From Nocardia sp. CY41 (GTDB lineage: Bacteria; Actinomycetota; Actinomycetes; Mycobacteriales; Mycobacteriaceae), in the NCBI RefSeq assembly GCF_009829325.1, contig NZ_VUOS01000014.1:186001-250000 (forward strand): a DNA stretch of 64,000 nt, written 5' to 3'. The notes beneath the pieces are model-generated. The model had not been told where the DNA came from, made no database searches, and was given only the letters and a program-made list of their open reading frames with translations. This document shows, piece after piece, positions 1-8,788 of the stretch (positions are counted from its first letter, which is position 1; each line of letters begins with the position of its first letter). The translations under genes were made by a program, and so were the position numbers.

Positions 1-153
1 GCTCAGCGCGCCGAGCACCAGGCAGCCGATCACGTTGACCGAGAAGGTGCCCCACGGAAACAGACTGTCGCGGCGGTCCTGCACCGCGCGGTCGAGCAGA
101 TACCGCAGCGGCGCGCCGATCGCCCCGCCGACGAGGACCAGCAGCACGGTCAT
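1..153 (-). CDS. crcB: Fluoride channel CrcB/Fluc, partial (3' part beyond window edge)
   Basis: Fluoride exporters of the CrcB/Fluc family are small four-helix membrane proteins that lower cytoplasmic fluoride; actinomycetes often encode two that may form a heterodimer. The 51 residues visible begin MTVLLVLVGG and carry the family motifs GGAIGAPLRY (about residues 9-18) and TFSVNVIGC (about 37-45, with the conserved pore Asn). The ATG at 153-151 overlaps the stop of the upstream crcB by 4 bp (ATGA), so the two are almost certainly translationally coupled. The C-terminal half lies outside the window. Confidence 0.9.
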   Translation of the reverse strand, partial: MTVLLVLVGGAIGAPLRYLLDRAVQDRRDSLFPWGTFSVNVIGCLVLGALS

Positions 154-632
154 CGCGTCCCCTTTCGCGCGCGTCGCAGGCGTTCGTACCCCGCCCTGGT
201 GAGCCACATGGCGGCGAAGGTGGCCGAGAGAGCGCAGATCAAGGTGCCCGCAAGATAGACGGCCGCGACGACGATCGTCCCCGGCGCCAGCAGTTGACGG
301 ACTTCGTTGGCGTAGGTCGAGAAGGTGGTGAACCCGCCCAGGACGCCGACTCCGAGAAAGGGACGCAGCAACCGGTGAACAGCCCAGATCTCGGTCACCG
401 CGACCATGAGCACGCCGATCGCGAAGCACCCCGCGACATTGGTGAGGAAGGTGGCGAGCGGGAAGTGCCAGGGGCGGCCGGGCAGTCCCTGGGCCAGACC
501 GTAGCGCGCGAGCGCGCCGAGCGCCCCGCCGAGGGCCACGACCGCCACGGCCGAGCCGTCGGCACGCCAGAAGTCCCGACGTCGCGCGCGTTCGGCGATG
601 CCGGTCGGCTCCTCGGTCAGTTCATCGGCCAC
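150..632 (-). CDS. crcB: Fluoride channel CrcB/Fluc
   Basis: A 160-residue CrcB/Fluc protein, slightly longer than usual because of a polar N-terminus of about 25 residues. Family signatures are visible in order: GGALGALARYG (about 34-44), FLTNVAGCFAIG with the conserved Asn (about 60-71), and GGFTTFSTYANE (about 98-109), the Phe-box and TFST segment lining the pore. Four hydrophobic segments fit the known topology. The start is GTG at 632. It overlaps the next crcB by 4 bp; the pair probably makes a dual-topology or heterodimeric channel. I saw no fluoride riboswitch in the 59 bp upstream. Confidence 0.93.
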   Translation of the reverse strand: MADELTEEPTGIAERARRRDFWRADGSAVAVVALGGALGALARYGLAQGLPGRPWHFPLATFLTNVAGCFAIGVLMVAVTEIWAVHRLLRPFLGVGVLGGFTTFSTYANEVRQLLAPGTIVVAAVYLAGTLICALSATFAAMWLTRAGYERLRRARKGTR

Positions 633-691
633 GCAGAACTCTTACCGAACCGTCCGCGACGGCCTCCCGGCGGGTCACCAGGCCGCCGCGC

Positions 692-1177
692 TCACCGGTC
701 CCCGGCCTCGCCGCCGCCGTCGTGCGCGACCAGAACCGAGCAGCCGACGTGCCGCGCGGCCTTCTCCGCGGTGCTGCCGATGAACCGGCCCCAGATGCCC
801 GAATGCCCGCTGCGCCCGAGCACGAGCAGGTCGGCATGGTGATCGGCGGCCGCGGTGGCCAGTTCGCGCGCGGCCTGACCGGCGCGGATCTCGGCCCGCA
901 CCGCGATGCCGCGCTGTTCGGCGGTCTCGGCGGCGGTGGTGAGCCATCGATGGCAGGCCTGTTCCCCGATGGAGCGTTCCTGCTCGATCTCGCCGACCAC
1001 CGGACCGTAGTGCGGCAGATACTCTTCGACCGCGACGACCGTGAGCGTGGCATGGTGCACCGTCGCCAAGTCGAGCGCCATCGTCAACGCGGCCTTGGCG
1101 CCGGGCGAGTCGTCGTAGCCCACCACGATCCGCTGGAACACCTTTCCATTGTGATCCCTCGGATGGGCCGGAGCCAA
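692..1177 (-). CDS. Universal stress protein, UspA family
   Basis: Single-domain universal stress protein (161 residues if the TTG at 1177 is used; an internal GTG at 1141 giving MFQRIVVGYDDS would match the usual family N-terminus). The N-terminal beta strand RIVVGYDDS and the C-terminal ATP-binding motif G-2x-G-9x-G-S (GRSGHSGIWGRFIGS, about residues 121-135) are intact, so it should bind ATP. It lies upstream of and parallel to the crcB pair with a 59 bp gap. The exact role of such proteins is condition-specific and cannot be read from sequence. Confidence 0.88.
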   Translation of the reverse strand: MAPAHPRDHNGKVFQRIVVGYDDSPGAKAALTMALDLATVHHATLTVVAVEEYLPHYGPVVGEIEQERSIGEQACHRWLTTAAETAEQRGIAVRAEIRAGQAARELATAAADHHADLLVLGRSGHSGIWGRFIGSTAEKAARHVGCSVLVAHDGGGEAGDR

Positions 1178-1199
1178 CGTTATGGCAAACCTTCGGCAA

Positions 1200-2552
1200 T
1201 CAGACGGGCGCCGCGGCGCGATCCGCCGCGAGAACTTCCGCCGCGGCGCGCTCCCCCGAGCGGATCGCTCCCTCGATGTAGCCCGACCACTCGGTGGCGG
1301 TTTCGCTTCCGGCCCAGTGGATCGCGCCGACCGGGTGACGCAGAGCCGACCCGAGGGTGGTCAGGACGCCCGGTGGGAAGAAGGAGTTGTAGCCACCGCG
1401 GGCGTAGGGATCGTCGGCCCACACCTTCTCGTGCCACTCGACCGGCTCCCGGGCTACGTGCCCGAAGGCGCGGACGAGCGACCCGACGATCATGGCGCGG
1501 CGCTCGGCCGGGGGAAGCGCGGCCAGGCGCTGCGCGGCCCGGCCGGGCACCAGCGCGCCGAGCACTCCGGGACCGCCGGGGCGGGTGGCGTCGAAGGTGA
1601 CGGGCACCGGGTCGTGCAGGTTGAGCGACTGGCCGGTAAGCAGGTCGTCGCGCCAGAACGGCCGCTCGTAGACGGCGAACGCCTTCAGAACCGAGCCCAT
1701 CGGCATGCGCTGGGTCAACTGGTCGCGCGCGGCGGGCAACGGCGGGTCGTAGGCGATGCGTCCCGCGAGAGTGGGCGGCACCGCCACGATCACGTGCCCC
1801 GCGTGCACGGCGCCGGCGGCCCCGCTCACCCGCACACCGTCCGCGCCCTGCCGGATCTCCGTGACCGGACCACCGAGGCGCACCGCGTCCCCCAGTTCGG
1901 CGGCGACGGCCAGCGCGGGCCCGTCGGCGCCGTCGACGAACAGGCGGGTCACCGTCTCGGCGGTGATCCCGGCCTCGACGCCGCCCGCGGATCGGATCGT
2001 GGTCAGCAGGCCGAGCATCGAGATGCTGCCGACGTCGACGCACAGTTCCTCGCCGATCATCACTTCGGCCAGGTTCCGTGCGCGCCGCTCGGGTACGTTG
2101 CGACGCAACCAGGTCGCCGCGGTCATGGCATCCAAACGGTCCGCGCCCGGCGTGGTCCACGGGCGAGCGAGGTCGACGCGGGCGGCCATCCGTTCCAGTC
2201 GCCACATCGCCTGGACGAGTACGAGCAGGACGAACGTCGGCAGTGGCGGGCGGGCGCCGTGAAAGGGCCGCCGGACCACTCCCTCGACCAGCAGGTCGAC
2301 CCCCTCGGGCGGTGCGAAGGTTGCCGCGCCGTACTCTTCGGCCAGCGCGGCGAAACGCGTGTGCGCACCCGAGATCCACTGTCCGCCGAGGTCGACGGCC
2401 CAGCCGTCGCCGACCCGGGCGGTCAGGGTGCGGCCGCCGACCCGGTCGCTCGCTTCCAGGACGACGACCTCACGGCCCGCCGTTCGCAGCGTCCGCGCGG
2501 CGCTCAGCCCGGCATATCCCGCACCGACGACAACGACGTCCGTACGGTCCAT
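1200..2552 (-). CDS. Flavin-containing amine oxidase (monoamine oxidase type)
   Basis: FAD-dependent amine oxidase of 450 residues. The N-terminus has the dinucleotide-binding fold VVVVGAGYAGLSAARTL, followed by VLEASDRVGGRT and the LGGQW segment typical of the monoamine oxidase/flavin amine oxidase family; the C-terminus has HWAGSETATEWSGYIEGA, which closes over the flavin. These enzymes oxidise primary or secondary amines to imines with H2O2 release; the substrate is not predictable. The ATG at 2552 is chosen because GGGAGG lies 6 bp upstream and the FAD motif starts at residue 6. The gene lies between the stress protein and a TetR gene on the same strand. Confidence 0.9.
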   Translation of the reverse strand: MDRTDVVVVGAGYAGLSAARTLRTAGREVVVLEASDRVGGRTLTARVGDGWAVDLGGQWISGAHTRFAALAEEYGAATFAPPEGVDLLVEGVVRRPFHGARPPLPTFVLLVLVQAMWRLERMAARVDLARPWTTPGADRLDAMTAATWLRRNVPERRARNLAEVMIGEELCVDVGSISMLGLLTTIRSAGGVEAGITAETVTRLFVDGADGPALAVAAELGDAVRLGGPVTEIRQGADGVRVSGAAGAVHAGHVIVAVPPTLAGRIAYDPPLPAARDQLTQRMPMGSVLKAFAVYERPFWRDDLLTGQSLNLHDPVPVTFDATRPGGPGVLGALVPGRAAQRLAALPPAERRAMIVGSLVRAFGHVAREPVEWHEKVWADDPYARGGYNSFFPPGVLTTLGSALRHPVGAIHWAGSETATEWSGYIEGAIRSGERAAAEVLAADRAAAPV

Positions 2553-2638
2553 GGTGGCCTCCCGTCGCCGCACCGTAACTCGACAACCACTGTTGATCAC
2601 CCCGGGCCGATCCGCAACCGGCGTGGGAGACGACAGTG

Positions 2639-3220
2639 CTAGCGCGGCAGGGTGGCGAGGGCGGCGACGGCGGCCTCCTGCAAGGTGGCGGTCAGCGAAC
2701 GCGGCGGCGCCGTGACCCGTCCGCGCACCCATTGCCTGCAGTACTCCTGTGCCGGTCCGACACAGATCGCGTGGGCCAGCGGATAGCCTTCGCCGCCCAC
2801 GTCCGCGGCGCCGAGCAGCTCCCGGTACCGGGACTCCAGCGCCCCGAAGAAGGCTTGATTGGGTTGTGCCAGTTCCGGCTCCGCGACCCGCGCCACCTCG
2901 TCCGGCAGCGTGGCGAACAGGAACCGGGCGAGGTCGCGATGGTCTTCCACCCAGCCGAGATGGGCTGCCAGCATCGCGCGAATCGCCTGCTCGGGACCGG
3001 CGCCTGGCGCGCCGAGGCGGGCCAGCACCGTCCGCTGGTAGTCGATCATCCCGGAAACGTAGACCGCGGCGGCCAATTCGGCTTTCGAGCCGAACGCGTG
3101 GAACATGCTGCCGCTGGACAAGCCGAGCCGATCACGCACGCCGGCCACCGTGAACGACGGATAGCCCTTGGCCAGCAGCTGGTGCGTCGCTTCGGCCAGG
3201 ATCCGCTCGCGGGTGCGCAC
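2639..3220 (-). CDS. TetR-family transcriptional regulator
   Basis: 193-residue TetR/AcrR repressor. The N-terminal helix-turn-helix is recognisable (RERILAEATHQLLAKGY, then FTVAGVRDRLGLSSGSMFHAF, about residues 4-45); the rest is a ligand-binding domain. It starts with GTG only 6 bp after the stop of the crotonase gene, so the two form an operon. A perfect 9-bp inverted repeat upstream of the crotonase gene (3923-3943) is the likely operator, giving autoregulation. The ligand could be an acyl-CoA given the partner gene, but that is inference. Confidence 0.9.
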   Translation of the reverse strand: MRTRERILAEATHQLLAKGYPSFTVAGVRDRLGLSSGSMFHAFGSKAELAAAVYVSGMIDYQRTVLARLGAPGAGPEQAIRAMLAAHLGWVEDHRDLARFLFATLPDEVARVAEPELAQPNQAFFGALESRYRELLGAADVGGEGYPLAHAICVGPAQEYCRQWVRGRVTAPPRSLTATLQEAAVAALATLPR

Positions 3221-3226
3221 GACCGG

Positions 3227-3913
3227 CTACGCGCCGAATTCGGCGTCGATGCCCGAGCGGACCGCGGCGAGCACCTGAGCGCGCACCCGCAGTTTCGTCC
3301 CGACGTGCGCGGCGAAGTCGATCCCGGTCAACCGGTGCGCTTCGGCCGTCGCGCGCGTGCGCAAATCGTCCTCGTCGGCGGCGAGCACGTCGAGAAAGCC
3401 CCATACCCTTGCCTCCTCGGGCCCGACCAGGATCCCGGTGTTCGCCGCCCGGTCGAAGCCCGGCGCGGTGAGCCGGTGCCGCGCCACCTCCACACCGTAG
3501 TGCGGAATGGTGAGCCCGATCGCGACCTCGTTGAGGCCCAGCTTGAAATCACCCGTGACGCCGAAGCGAACGTCCGCGGCCAGCAGCGTGAACGCGCCCT
3601 GTGCGATGGCGTGGCCGGGGCAGGCCGCCACGACGGGATAGGGGAACCCGAGCAGCCGGTGGACCAGGTCGCCGCCCGCCCGCAGCGTGCGGCGGATGTC
3701 GTCGAGGGAACGGGAGAACGTCGCCAGGTCGTAGCCGGCGGAGAACATGCGCGAACGTCCGGTCAACAGGACGACCGCCCGGTCGGCTTCGGCCCGGTCC
3801 AGGGCACCGGCGATGGCGCCGATCATGTTCTCGGACATGACATTGGCCTTGCCGTCGTCCAGCGTGATCGTGGCGATCCCGCCGTCGAGCCGATAGGTGA
3901 CGAGTTCGGTCAT
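3227..3913 (-). CDS. Enoyl-CoA hydratase/isomerase family (crotonase) protein
   Basis: Crotonase-fold protein of 228 residues, shorter than typical enoyl-CoA hydratases (about 255-265). The oxyanion-hole segments are present: SRMFSAGYDL (about 54-63) and the GHAIAQGAF stretch (about 97-105). A glutamate in LNEVAIGL (about 126-133) could be catalytic. The family covers hydratases, isomerases and hydrolases acting on acyl-CoA, so the reaction is not assigned. The ATG at 3913 lies 9 bp from the operator palindrome; AGGAGGC just before the start serves as ribosome binding site. It is followed by tetR in the same operon. Confidence 0.9.
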   Translation of the reverse strand: MTELVTYRLDGGIATITLDDGKANVMSENMIGAIAGALDRAEADRAVVLLTGRSRMFSAGYDLATFSRSLDDIRRTLRAGGDLVHRLLGFPYPVVAACPGHAIAQGAFTLLAADVRFGVTGDFKLGLNEVAIGLTIPHYGVEVARHRLTAPGFDRAANTGILVGPEEARVWGFLDVLAADEDDLRTRATAEAHRLTGIDFAAHVGTKLRVRAQVLAAVRSGIDAEFGA

Positions 3914-3922
3914 CGCAGCCTC

Positions 3923-3943
3923 CTCTAGAGCAAGGCTCTAGAG
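3923..3943. promoter_or_regulatory. Putative TetR operator (9-bp perfect inverted repeat)
   Basis: The arms are CTCTAGAGC (3923-3931) and GCTCTAGAG (3935-3943), separated by AAG. The site lies just upstream of the crotonase-tetR operon, close to the start codon, which is the normal position for a TetR autorepressor site. The length and near-palindromic form fit TetR dimers. The binding partner is inferred from adjacency. Confidence 0.75.
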
Positions 3944-4140
3944 TAACACTCCAACGGCGCGACAGCTAACGCTGGGCCGCCGCTCGCGGCACCGGTCGCG
4001 GGCCAGGTGTCGATGTGGCAACGATGCGAAACAGCGGCACCGGATCGCCCGATACGAGAAGCAGACGATGCTGCCGAAAAAGCCTGGCGCGTCCGGGCTT
4101 CGGACTAGCCTCGGGGACAGGCTCAGGTGAAGGAAGCGAC

Positions 4141-5388
4141 ATGACCGCAGCAACCGTCATCCGCCCGCTGGCGCCGAGCGAGGGGATGTTCGCCAACAGC
4201 GAAGTGCTCGTCGGCTATTCGCTTCGGGTCGCGGGCCGGTTGGATCTCGCCGCGCTATCGGCGGCGTTCGAAGCCGTGGCCTGCTCCCGTCCGATCCTCG
4301 GCGCCCATCTGGAGCCGGACGGGCAAGGCGGCCATCTCCTGCTCGAAACCCCCGGCGTCACACCCGAGATGACGGTCGCGGACGGTGATCCGGAACAGCT
4401 GCTCACCGGCGCCCGGCTGGACCAGCGCACCGCGCTCGCCGCGCTGTGCGTGGTCCGGGACGGCGGAAGGGCGGGTGTCACCTTGGTGACCCACCACAGT
4501 GTCGCGGATGCCTATCATTCGCTGGCCGTGTTCGAAGAACTGTGGTCCTGCTACACCGACCTCGTCCGGTCCAAGCCGGCCGACCTGCCACCACAGGGCT
4601 TCCCACGCTCGGTGGAAGACCTGCTGCACGAGCGTGGCGTTCGCAAGTTCGATTTCGATACAGCCGCCGTGCCGTCGCGTCCCGTCGCGCGGGCCTCCTG
4701 CGGTCCGGAGGATCCCGATTACCTCGTGCCCCGCACTGCGCGCTGCAGGCTCACCCGGACGCAGACCGCCGCGCTCGTCGAGCTCGGGCACCGGGAGAAC
4801 ACCACGATCAACGGACTCGCCTCCGCCGCGATCCTGCTCACCGAGGCGGAGCTGCGCGGTCTGCCGCTCACCGACCTGCTCTATACCTACTCGGTCGACC
4901 TGCGCACCCGGGTGACGCCGCCGATCGGGATGACCGAGGGCACCAACGTACTCGGCTTCGCGAATTTCGCTCCGACGGCGCGGACCGGCGCGACGCTCAT
5001 CGATCTGGCCCGCGGCGTCAGCGACACGCTGCGCGCCGAACTCGACGCGGGCCTCGTGCAGCAGACCCCGTTGCAGATCCCGGAGATCACCGCGGGGCCT
5101 CCGCCGCGCGCGCCCGGCATCGTGCTGGCCACCAACTGGGGACGGGTACGCCGGCCCCGCGTGCCGGAAGAGCTGCGCATCACGGATTTCCGCTCGATCA
5201 TGCTGGGCAAGCCGGACAAGACGGGCTACCGGCTGCAGCAGCCCAGCGGCACCATCATCGTCAGTACCTTCGACGACCGGCTGAGCATCGAGATCCACCA
5301 TCCCGAGGAAACCACCGAGGAGCAGCGCGCGCGGGTGCGGCTGCTCACCGCTCACCTGTCGGAGTTCGGCGCGGCGGGCGCGGCCTGA
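4141..5388 (+). CDS. PapA5-like acyltransferase (condensation-domain superfamily)
   Basis: A 415-residue protein of the phthiocerol/phthiodiolone dimycocerosyl transferase (PapA5) type. It carries the catalytic histidine motif HHSVADA at residues 118-124 (consensus HHxxxDG; the final Gly is Ala here, as tolerated in this family), and the two-lobed layout with NTTINGLASAAIL in the second lobe. These enzymes esterify lipid diols with acyl chains carried on CoA or a carrier protein. No polyketide synthase is adjacent, so the lipid product is unknown. The ATG at 4141 has a GGAAG ribosome site; an in-frame upstream extension of 42 residues is possible but lacks one. The gene stands alone between oppositely directed genes. 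Confidence 0.82.
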   Translation: MTAATVIRPLAPSEGMFANSEVLVGYSLRVAGRLDLAALSAAFEAVACSRPILGAHLEPDGQGGHLLLETPGVTPEMTVADGDPEQLLTGARLDQRTALAALCVVRDGGRAGVTLVTHHSVADAYHSLAVFEELWSCYTDLVRSKPADLPPQGFPRSVEDLLHERGVRKFDFDTAAVPSRPVARASCGPEDPDYLVPRTARCRLTRTQTAALVELGHRENTTINGLASAAILLTEAELRGLPLTDLLYTYSVDLRTRVTPPIGMTEGTNVLGFANFAPTARTGATLIDLARGVSDTLRAELDAGLVQQTPLQIPEITAGPPPRAPGIVLATNWGRVRRPRVPEELRITDFRSIMLGKPDKTGYRLQQPSGTIIVSTFDDRLSIEIHHPEETTEEQRARVRLLTAHLSEFGAAGAA

Positions 5389-5472
5389 ACCCGGCGACCC
5401 CGGACCGAATCCCCGCGGCAAGCAGGCTATCCGCGCATCGATGACGACGCGGCGAACTCGCCGGAGCTTCCG

Positions 5473-6681
5473 TCATGTGCGCGCCGCCGACGTGCGCGTC
5501 AGCGTCTGCAGCGGATCGGTGAGCACATCGGTGAAAGCCAGTTCCGCGGCGCCGATCAAGGTCGCGTCGCCGCCGAGCGCGCTGGTGCGCAACCGGACCT
5601 GTTCGCGAACGGCTTGCAGACCGTTGACGGCCACGCGGCTGCGCACCTGCGCGGCGGACGCCAGATAGATCTCCCGCAGCACGCCGCCGAACACCACCAT
5701 CGACGGATTGAAGATGTTCACCAGATTGGCGACGCCGTAGCCGAGCCATTCGCCGACTTGATGCAGCGCGTCGCGGGCCACGGCGTCGCCGCGCGCGGCG
5801 GACTCGACTATCGCGTCGACCGCCGCCTGCCCGGCGGGATCGGAGCGCCCCGCCGCCGCGATCAATCCGAGCTCGCCCGCCTCGGCCTCCAGGCAGCCCC
5901 GGGATCCGCAGGCGCAGGGCCGCCCACCCGGGTGGACGATCATGTGCCCGACTTCCCCGCCGTAACCGCCCTCCCCGCCGAGCAACTCGCCGTTCATGAT
6001 GATGCCGCCGCCGATGCCGACGTCACCGTGCAGGTAGATCAGGTTCGCCAGGCCGACGCCCGCGCCGCGTTCGCGTTCGGCCAGCGCGCCGAGATTGGCG
6101 TTGTTGCCGACCGCGACGCGCGTCCCGAGATCGAGTTCCCTGGTCAGCTCGGCGCCGAACGCGACGTCCACCCAGCCGAGGTTGGGCCCGTAGCGCACCA
6201 CGCCGTCCTCCTCGCGGACCATGCCGCAGAACGCGACACCCACGCCAACGCATCGAGCGTCCGGCGCGGCGGCGGCGATCATCGCCCTGGCCATTCCCGC
6301 CAGCGCGGCGGTCACGTCGTCCGGGTCGAACGCGCCGCCGGGCCGGGCGGTCTCGGTGCGATCGAGCACCGCGCCGCCCAACCCGACCCGCGCGGCGGCC
6401 AGACGATCCGCCCCGACGTCCAGCGCGACGACGTAGACCCGGTCGGCGCGCGGACGCACCACCAGCGACGGTCTGCCCGCCCGTCCGGTCTGGCCGGGCA
6501 ATTCCTCGCTCACCAGGCCCGCCGCGGCAAGGTCGGTGGTGAGCGCCAGAATCGTGCTGCGGTTCAATCCCATTCGCTCGGCGAGCGCGGCACGTGACAC
6601 CGCCCCGTCACGGTGCACGTGCCGCAGCAGCGCGGCGAGGTTGCGCGTGCGGATCTCCTCGGGCGAAGGTGCTGCTCGCAT
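5473..6681 (-). CDS. ROK-family transcriptional regulator (xylose-repressor type)
   Basis: 402-residue ROK repressor. An N-terminal winged helix (LLRHVHRDGAVSRAALAERM and NRSTILALTTDLAAAGLV, about 18-60) precedes a sugar-kinase-like domain. The zinc motif is intact: GHMIVHPGG, then CACGSRGCLE near residue 250. The ATP-binding signature normally seen in ROK kinases is degenerate (VALDVGADRLAAARVG), as in pure repressors. It begins 29 bp after xylH on the same strand, so it is the last gene of the sugar-transport operon and probably its regulator, acting on the repeats near 9925-9995. Confidence 0.9.
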   Translation of the reverse strand: MRAAPSPEEIRTRNLAALLRHVHRDGAVSRAALAERMGLNRSTILALTTDLAAAGLVSEELPGQTGRAGRPSLVVRPRADRVYVVALDVGADRLAAARVGLGGAVLDRTETARPGGAFDPDDVTAALAGMARAMIAAAAPDARCVGVGVAFCGMVREEDGVVRYGPNLGWVDVAFGAELTRELDLGTRVAVGNNANLGALAERERGAGVGLANLIYLHGDVGIGGGIIMNGELLGGEGGYGGEVGHMIVHPGGRPCACGSRGCLEAEAGELGLIAAAGRSDPAGQAAVDAIVESAARGDAVARDALHQVGEWLGYGVANLVNIFNPSMVVFGGVLREIYLASAAQVRSRVAVNGLQAVREQVRLRTSALGGDATLIGAAELAFTDVLTDPLQTLTRTSAART

Positions 6682-6710
6682 TCACCGGGCTTTCGTCACG
6701 GGGCTGGGAT

Positions 6711-7946
6711 TCATCGTTGCAGGAGCGCTCGCTTACGGGACATGGCATCCACTCCGGCCGCCAAGAGCAGCACGAATCCTGTCACAACGAATTTCGTGCC
6801 CGCGCTGTAGCCCATCAGCCCCATCCCGTTGTTGATCACCGCGACCACCGCGGCGCCGAGCACCGCGTCCAGCATCCGTCCGCGACCGCCGAACAGACTG
6901 GTGCCGCCGATCACCGCCGCGCCGACCGCCGTCAACAGCACGTCACTCCCGCCGGTGTTCGGATCGACGGAGTTCGCGCGCGAGGCCGCGATGAGCCCGC
7001 CGACCGCCGCCATCGTGGAACACAGCACGAATGCGGTGATCTTCACGCGATCCACCGCGATGCCCGCGCGCCGGGCGGCCTCGGCGTTGCCGCCCACGGC
7101 GTAGATGTGCCTGCCGAACACGGTGCGGTCCAGCACGAAGGTCCACAGCAGCAACAGCGCAACGATCAGCGGCACGACGATGGGCATCCCCGCCAGCGAG
7201 TGCACCGCGGGATTGCGGCTGCGCTCGCCGTTGAGCACCAGCACCGCCGCGCCCGCCACGACGGCCAGTAGCACGACTCGTAGTGCCACCGCCCGCGCCG
7301 TCGTGCCGGTGAGCCCGAGTTTCGTGCGCGCCCGCCACTTCCGGTACTGGATCAATGCGAAACCGGCGACCAGAAGCGCGTACAGCGCCCAGCCGATCGG
7401 CGGCGGCACGTTCTTGTTCGCGATCGCGACGATCGTCTCATCGCGGATGGCGATGTTGCGGCCGTTGTCCATGATCTTCAACGCCACGCCTTGCAGCGCG
7501 AGAAAAGCCGCCAGCGTCACCACGAACGACGGTATTCCGATCTTCACCACGACCGTGCCGATCGCGAGTCCGATCACCACGCCGGTGAGCAGCGAGACCA
7601 GCACCGCCGCGTACCAGGGCCACCCTTCGTCGGTGAGCAGCACGGCGAGCACGGCGGCGCAGACCCCGCTGGTGAATCCGGCCGACAGGTCGATCTCGCC
7701 GAGCAGCAGCACGAAGATCAGCCCCATCGCGATCACCGCGATGGCCGCGCCCTGCGTAAACAGATTGGCGAAGTTCGCCTCGGACATGAAGACCGGGCGC
7801 GCCGCCCAGAAGACGGCCGAGAGGACGACGAGCGCGATCACCGAGGGCAACGCCCCCATGTCGCCGCCGCGCACCCGGCCGACGTAGCCGCTCATCAGGT
7901 CGGTCACCGGCGCCGCCGGTCGCCGCTCGGTGGTCACCGCGGTCAT
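6711..7946 (-). CDS. xylH: Sugar ABC transporter permease (XylH-type)
   Basis: Integral membrane permease of 411 residues, of the carbohydrate-uptake-2 class. Many hydrophobic segments are seen and the hallmark GEIDLSAG loop is present (about residue 80), plus the AVGGNAEAARRAGI cytoplasmic motif that contacts the ATPase (EAA-like, about 285-298). A roughly 30-residue polar insertion between membrane segments is a feature of XylH proteins. The ATG at 7946 overlaps the stop of xylG by 4 bp. It is predicted to pass xylose or a similar pentose across the membrane; substrate identity rests on family resemblance. Confidence 0.9.
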   Translation of the reverse strand: MTAVTTERRPAAPVTDLMSGYVGRVRGGDMGALPSVIALVVLSAVFWAARPVFMSEANFANLFTQGAAIAVIAMGLIFVLLLGEIDLSAGFTSGVCAAVLAVLLTDEGWPWYAAVLVSLLTGVVIGLAIGTVVVKIGIPSFVVTLAAFLALQGVALKIMDNGRNIAIRDETIVAIANKNVPPPIGWALYALLVAGFALIQYRKWRARTKLGLTGTTARAVALRVVLLAVVAGAAVLVLNGERSRNPAVHSLAGMPIVVPLIVALLLLWTFVLDRTVFGRHIYAVGGNAEAARRAGIAVDRVKITAFVLCSTMAAVGGLIAASRANSVDPNTGGSDVLLTAVGAAVIGGTSLFGGRGRMLDAVLGAAVVAVINNGMGLMGYSAGTKFVVTGFVLLLAAGVDAMSRKRALLQR

Positions 7947-8716
7947 CGGGTCGCTCCGCTCGCCTCGAGGCCGAGCGCACCGCTGCGGCCTGCCGTGATC
8001 AATTCGACGACCTGCGCGTGCGTCACGTCGGAGGTCCGTACCTGGGCGGCCATCCGGCCGAGGTATAGCGCGGCGATCCGGTCGGACACCGCGAAGACGT
8101 CGTTCATGTTGTGCGAGATCAGCACCACCGCGAGGCCTTGGTCGGCGAGCCTGCGGACCAGCTCGAGCACCTGTTGGGTCTGCGCGACGCCCAGAGCGGC
8201 CGTCGGCTCGTCCAGAATCACCACCTTGCTGTTCCACAGCACGGCTTTCGCGATGGCCACCGTCTGGCGCTGTCCGCCGGACAGGCTGGCGACCTGCTGC
8301 CGCACCGACTTGACGGTGCGCACCGACAGGCTCGCCAGCGTTTTTCCGGCGAGTTCCTCCATCGCGTATTCGTCGAGCACGAGACCGCGCCTGCGTTCCC
8401 GGCCGAGGAACATGTTCTGGACGATGTCGAGGTTGTCGCAGAGCGCGAGATCCTGGTAGACGATCTCGATGCCGAGCGCGGCCGCGTCGCGCGGGCTGTG
8501 CACCTGCACCGGAACGCCATCGAAGAGGAACTCGCCCGCGTCGATGGGGTGGGTGCCGCCGATGCATTTGATCAGCGTGGACTTGCCCGCGCCGTTGTCG
8601 CCGACGAGGGCGGTCACCTCGCCGGGATAGGCGCTGAAAGCGACTTCGTGCAGGACGTGGACGGGGCCGAAACTCTTCTCCACTCCGCGTAATTCGATGA
8701 CCGGCAGTTCGGACAT
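7943..8716 (-). CDS. xylG: Sugar ABC transporter ATP-binding protein (XylG-type, single ATPase domain)
   Basis: 257 residues with one complete ABC ATPase domain: Walker A GDNGAGKST (about 37-45), Q-loop YQDLALCDN, signature LSGGQRQ (about 143-149), Walker B VVILDEPTAALG (about 161-172) and the switch histidine in LISHNM. E. coli XylG has two fused ATPase domains; this protein is a single-domain version as is usual in actinobacterial CUT2 systems, so it must act as a homodimer. The ATG at 8716 has a strong GGAGGAG site. A stem-loop separates it from xylF upstream; it is coupled by a 4-bp overlap to xylH. Confidence 0.92.
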   Translation of the reverse strand: MSELPVIELRGVEKSFGPVHVLHEVAFSAYPGEVTALVGDNGAGKSTLIKCIGGTHPIDAGEFLFDGVPVQVHSPRDAAALGIEIVYQDLALCDNLDIVQNMFLGRERRRGLVLDEYAMEELAGKTLASLSVRTVKSVRQQVASLSGGQRQTVAIAKAVLWNSKVVILDEPTAALGVAQTQQVLELVRRLADQGLAVVLISHNMNDVFAVSDRIAALYLGRMAAQVRTSDVTHAQVVELITAGRSGALGLEASGATR

Positions 8717-8741
8717 GGGTTTGCTCCTCCGCAGGGATGGA

Positions 8742-8780
8742 GCCCCTTCCGCAATCCCCTCATCGAACCGCGGAAGGGGC
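8742..8780 (-). terminator. Intra-operon stem-loop between xylF and xylG (attenuator or mRNA stabiliser)
   Basis: Perfect 11-bp arms GCCCCTTCCGC (8742-8752) and GCGGAAGGGGC (8770-8780) with a 17-nt loop, in the 72 bp between the xylF stop and the xylG start. Such hairpins after binding-protein genes commonly protect the upstream message and lower expression of the downstream ATPase and permease, keeping the binding protein in excess. No T-run follows, so partial rather than complete termination is the more likely role. Confidence 0.65.
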
Positions 8781-8788
8781 GGGCGACA

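Noticed and set aside
633..691. Fluoride riboswitch before crcB
   Set aside because: The gap is only 59 bp and lacks the conserved pseudoknot elements of that riboswitch.
2749..3153. Plus-strand Arg/Pro-rich open frames opposite tetR
   Set aside because: Antisense shadow of the tetR gene with no coding signature.
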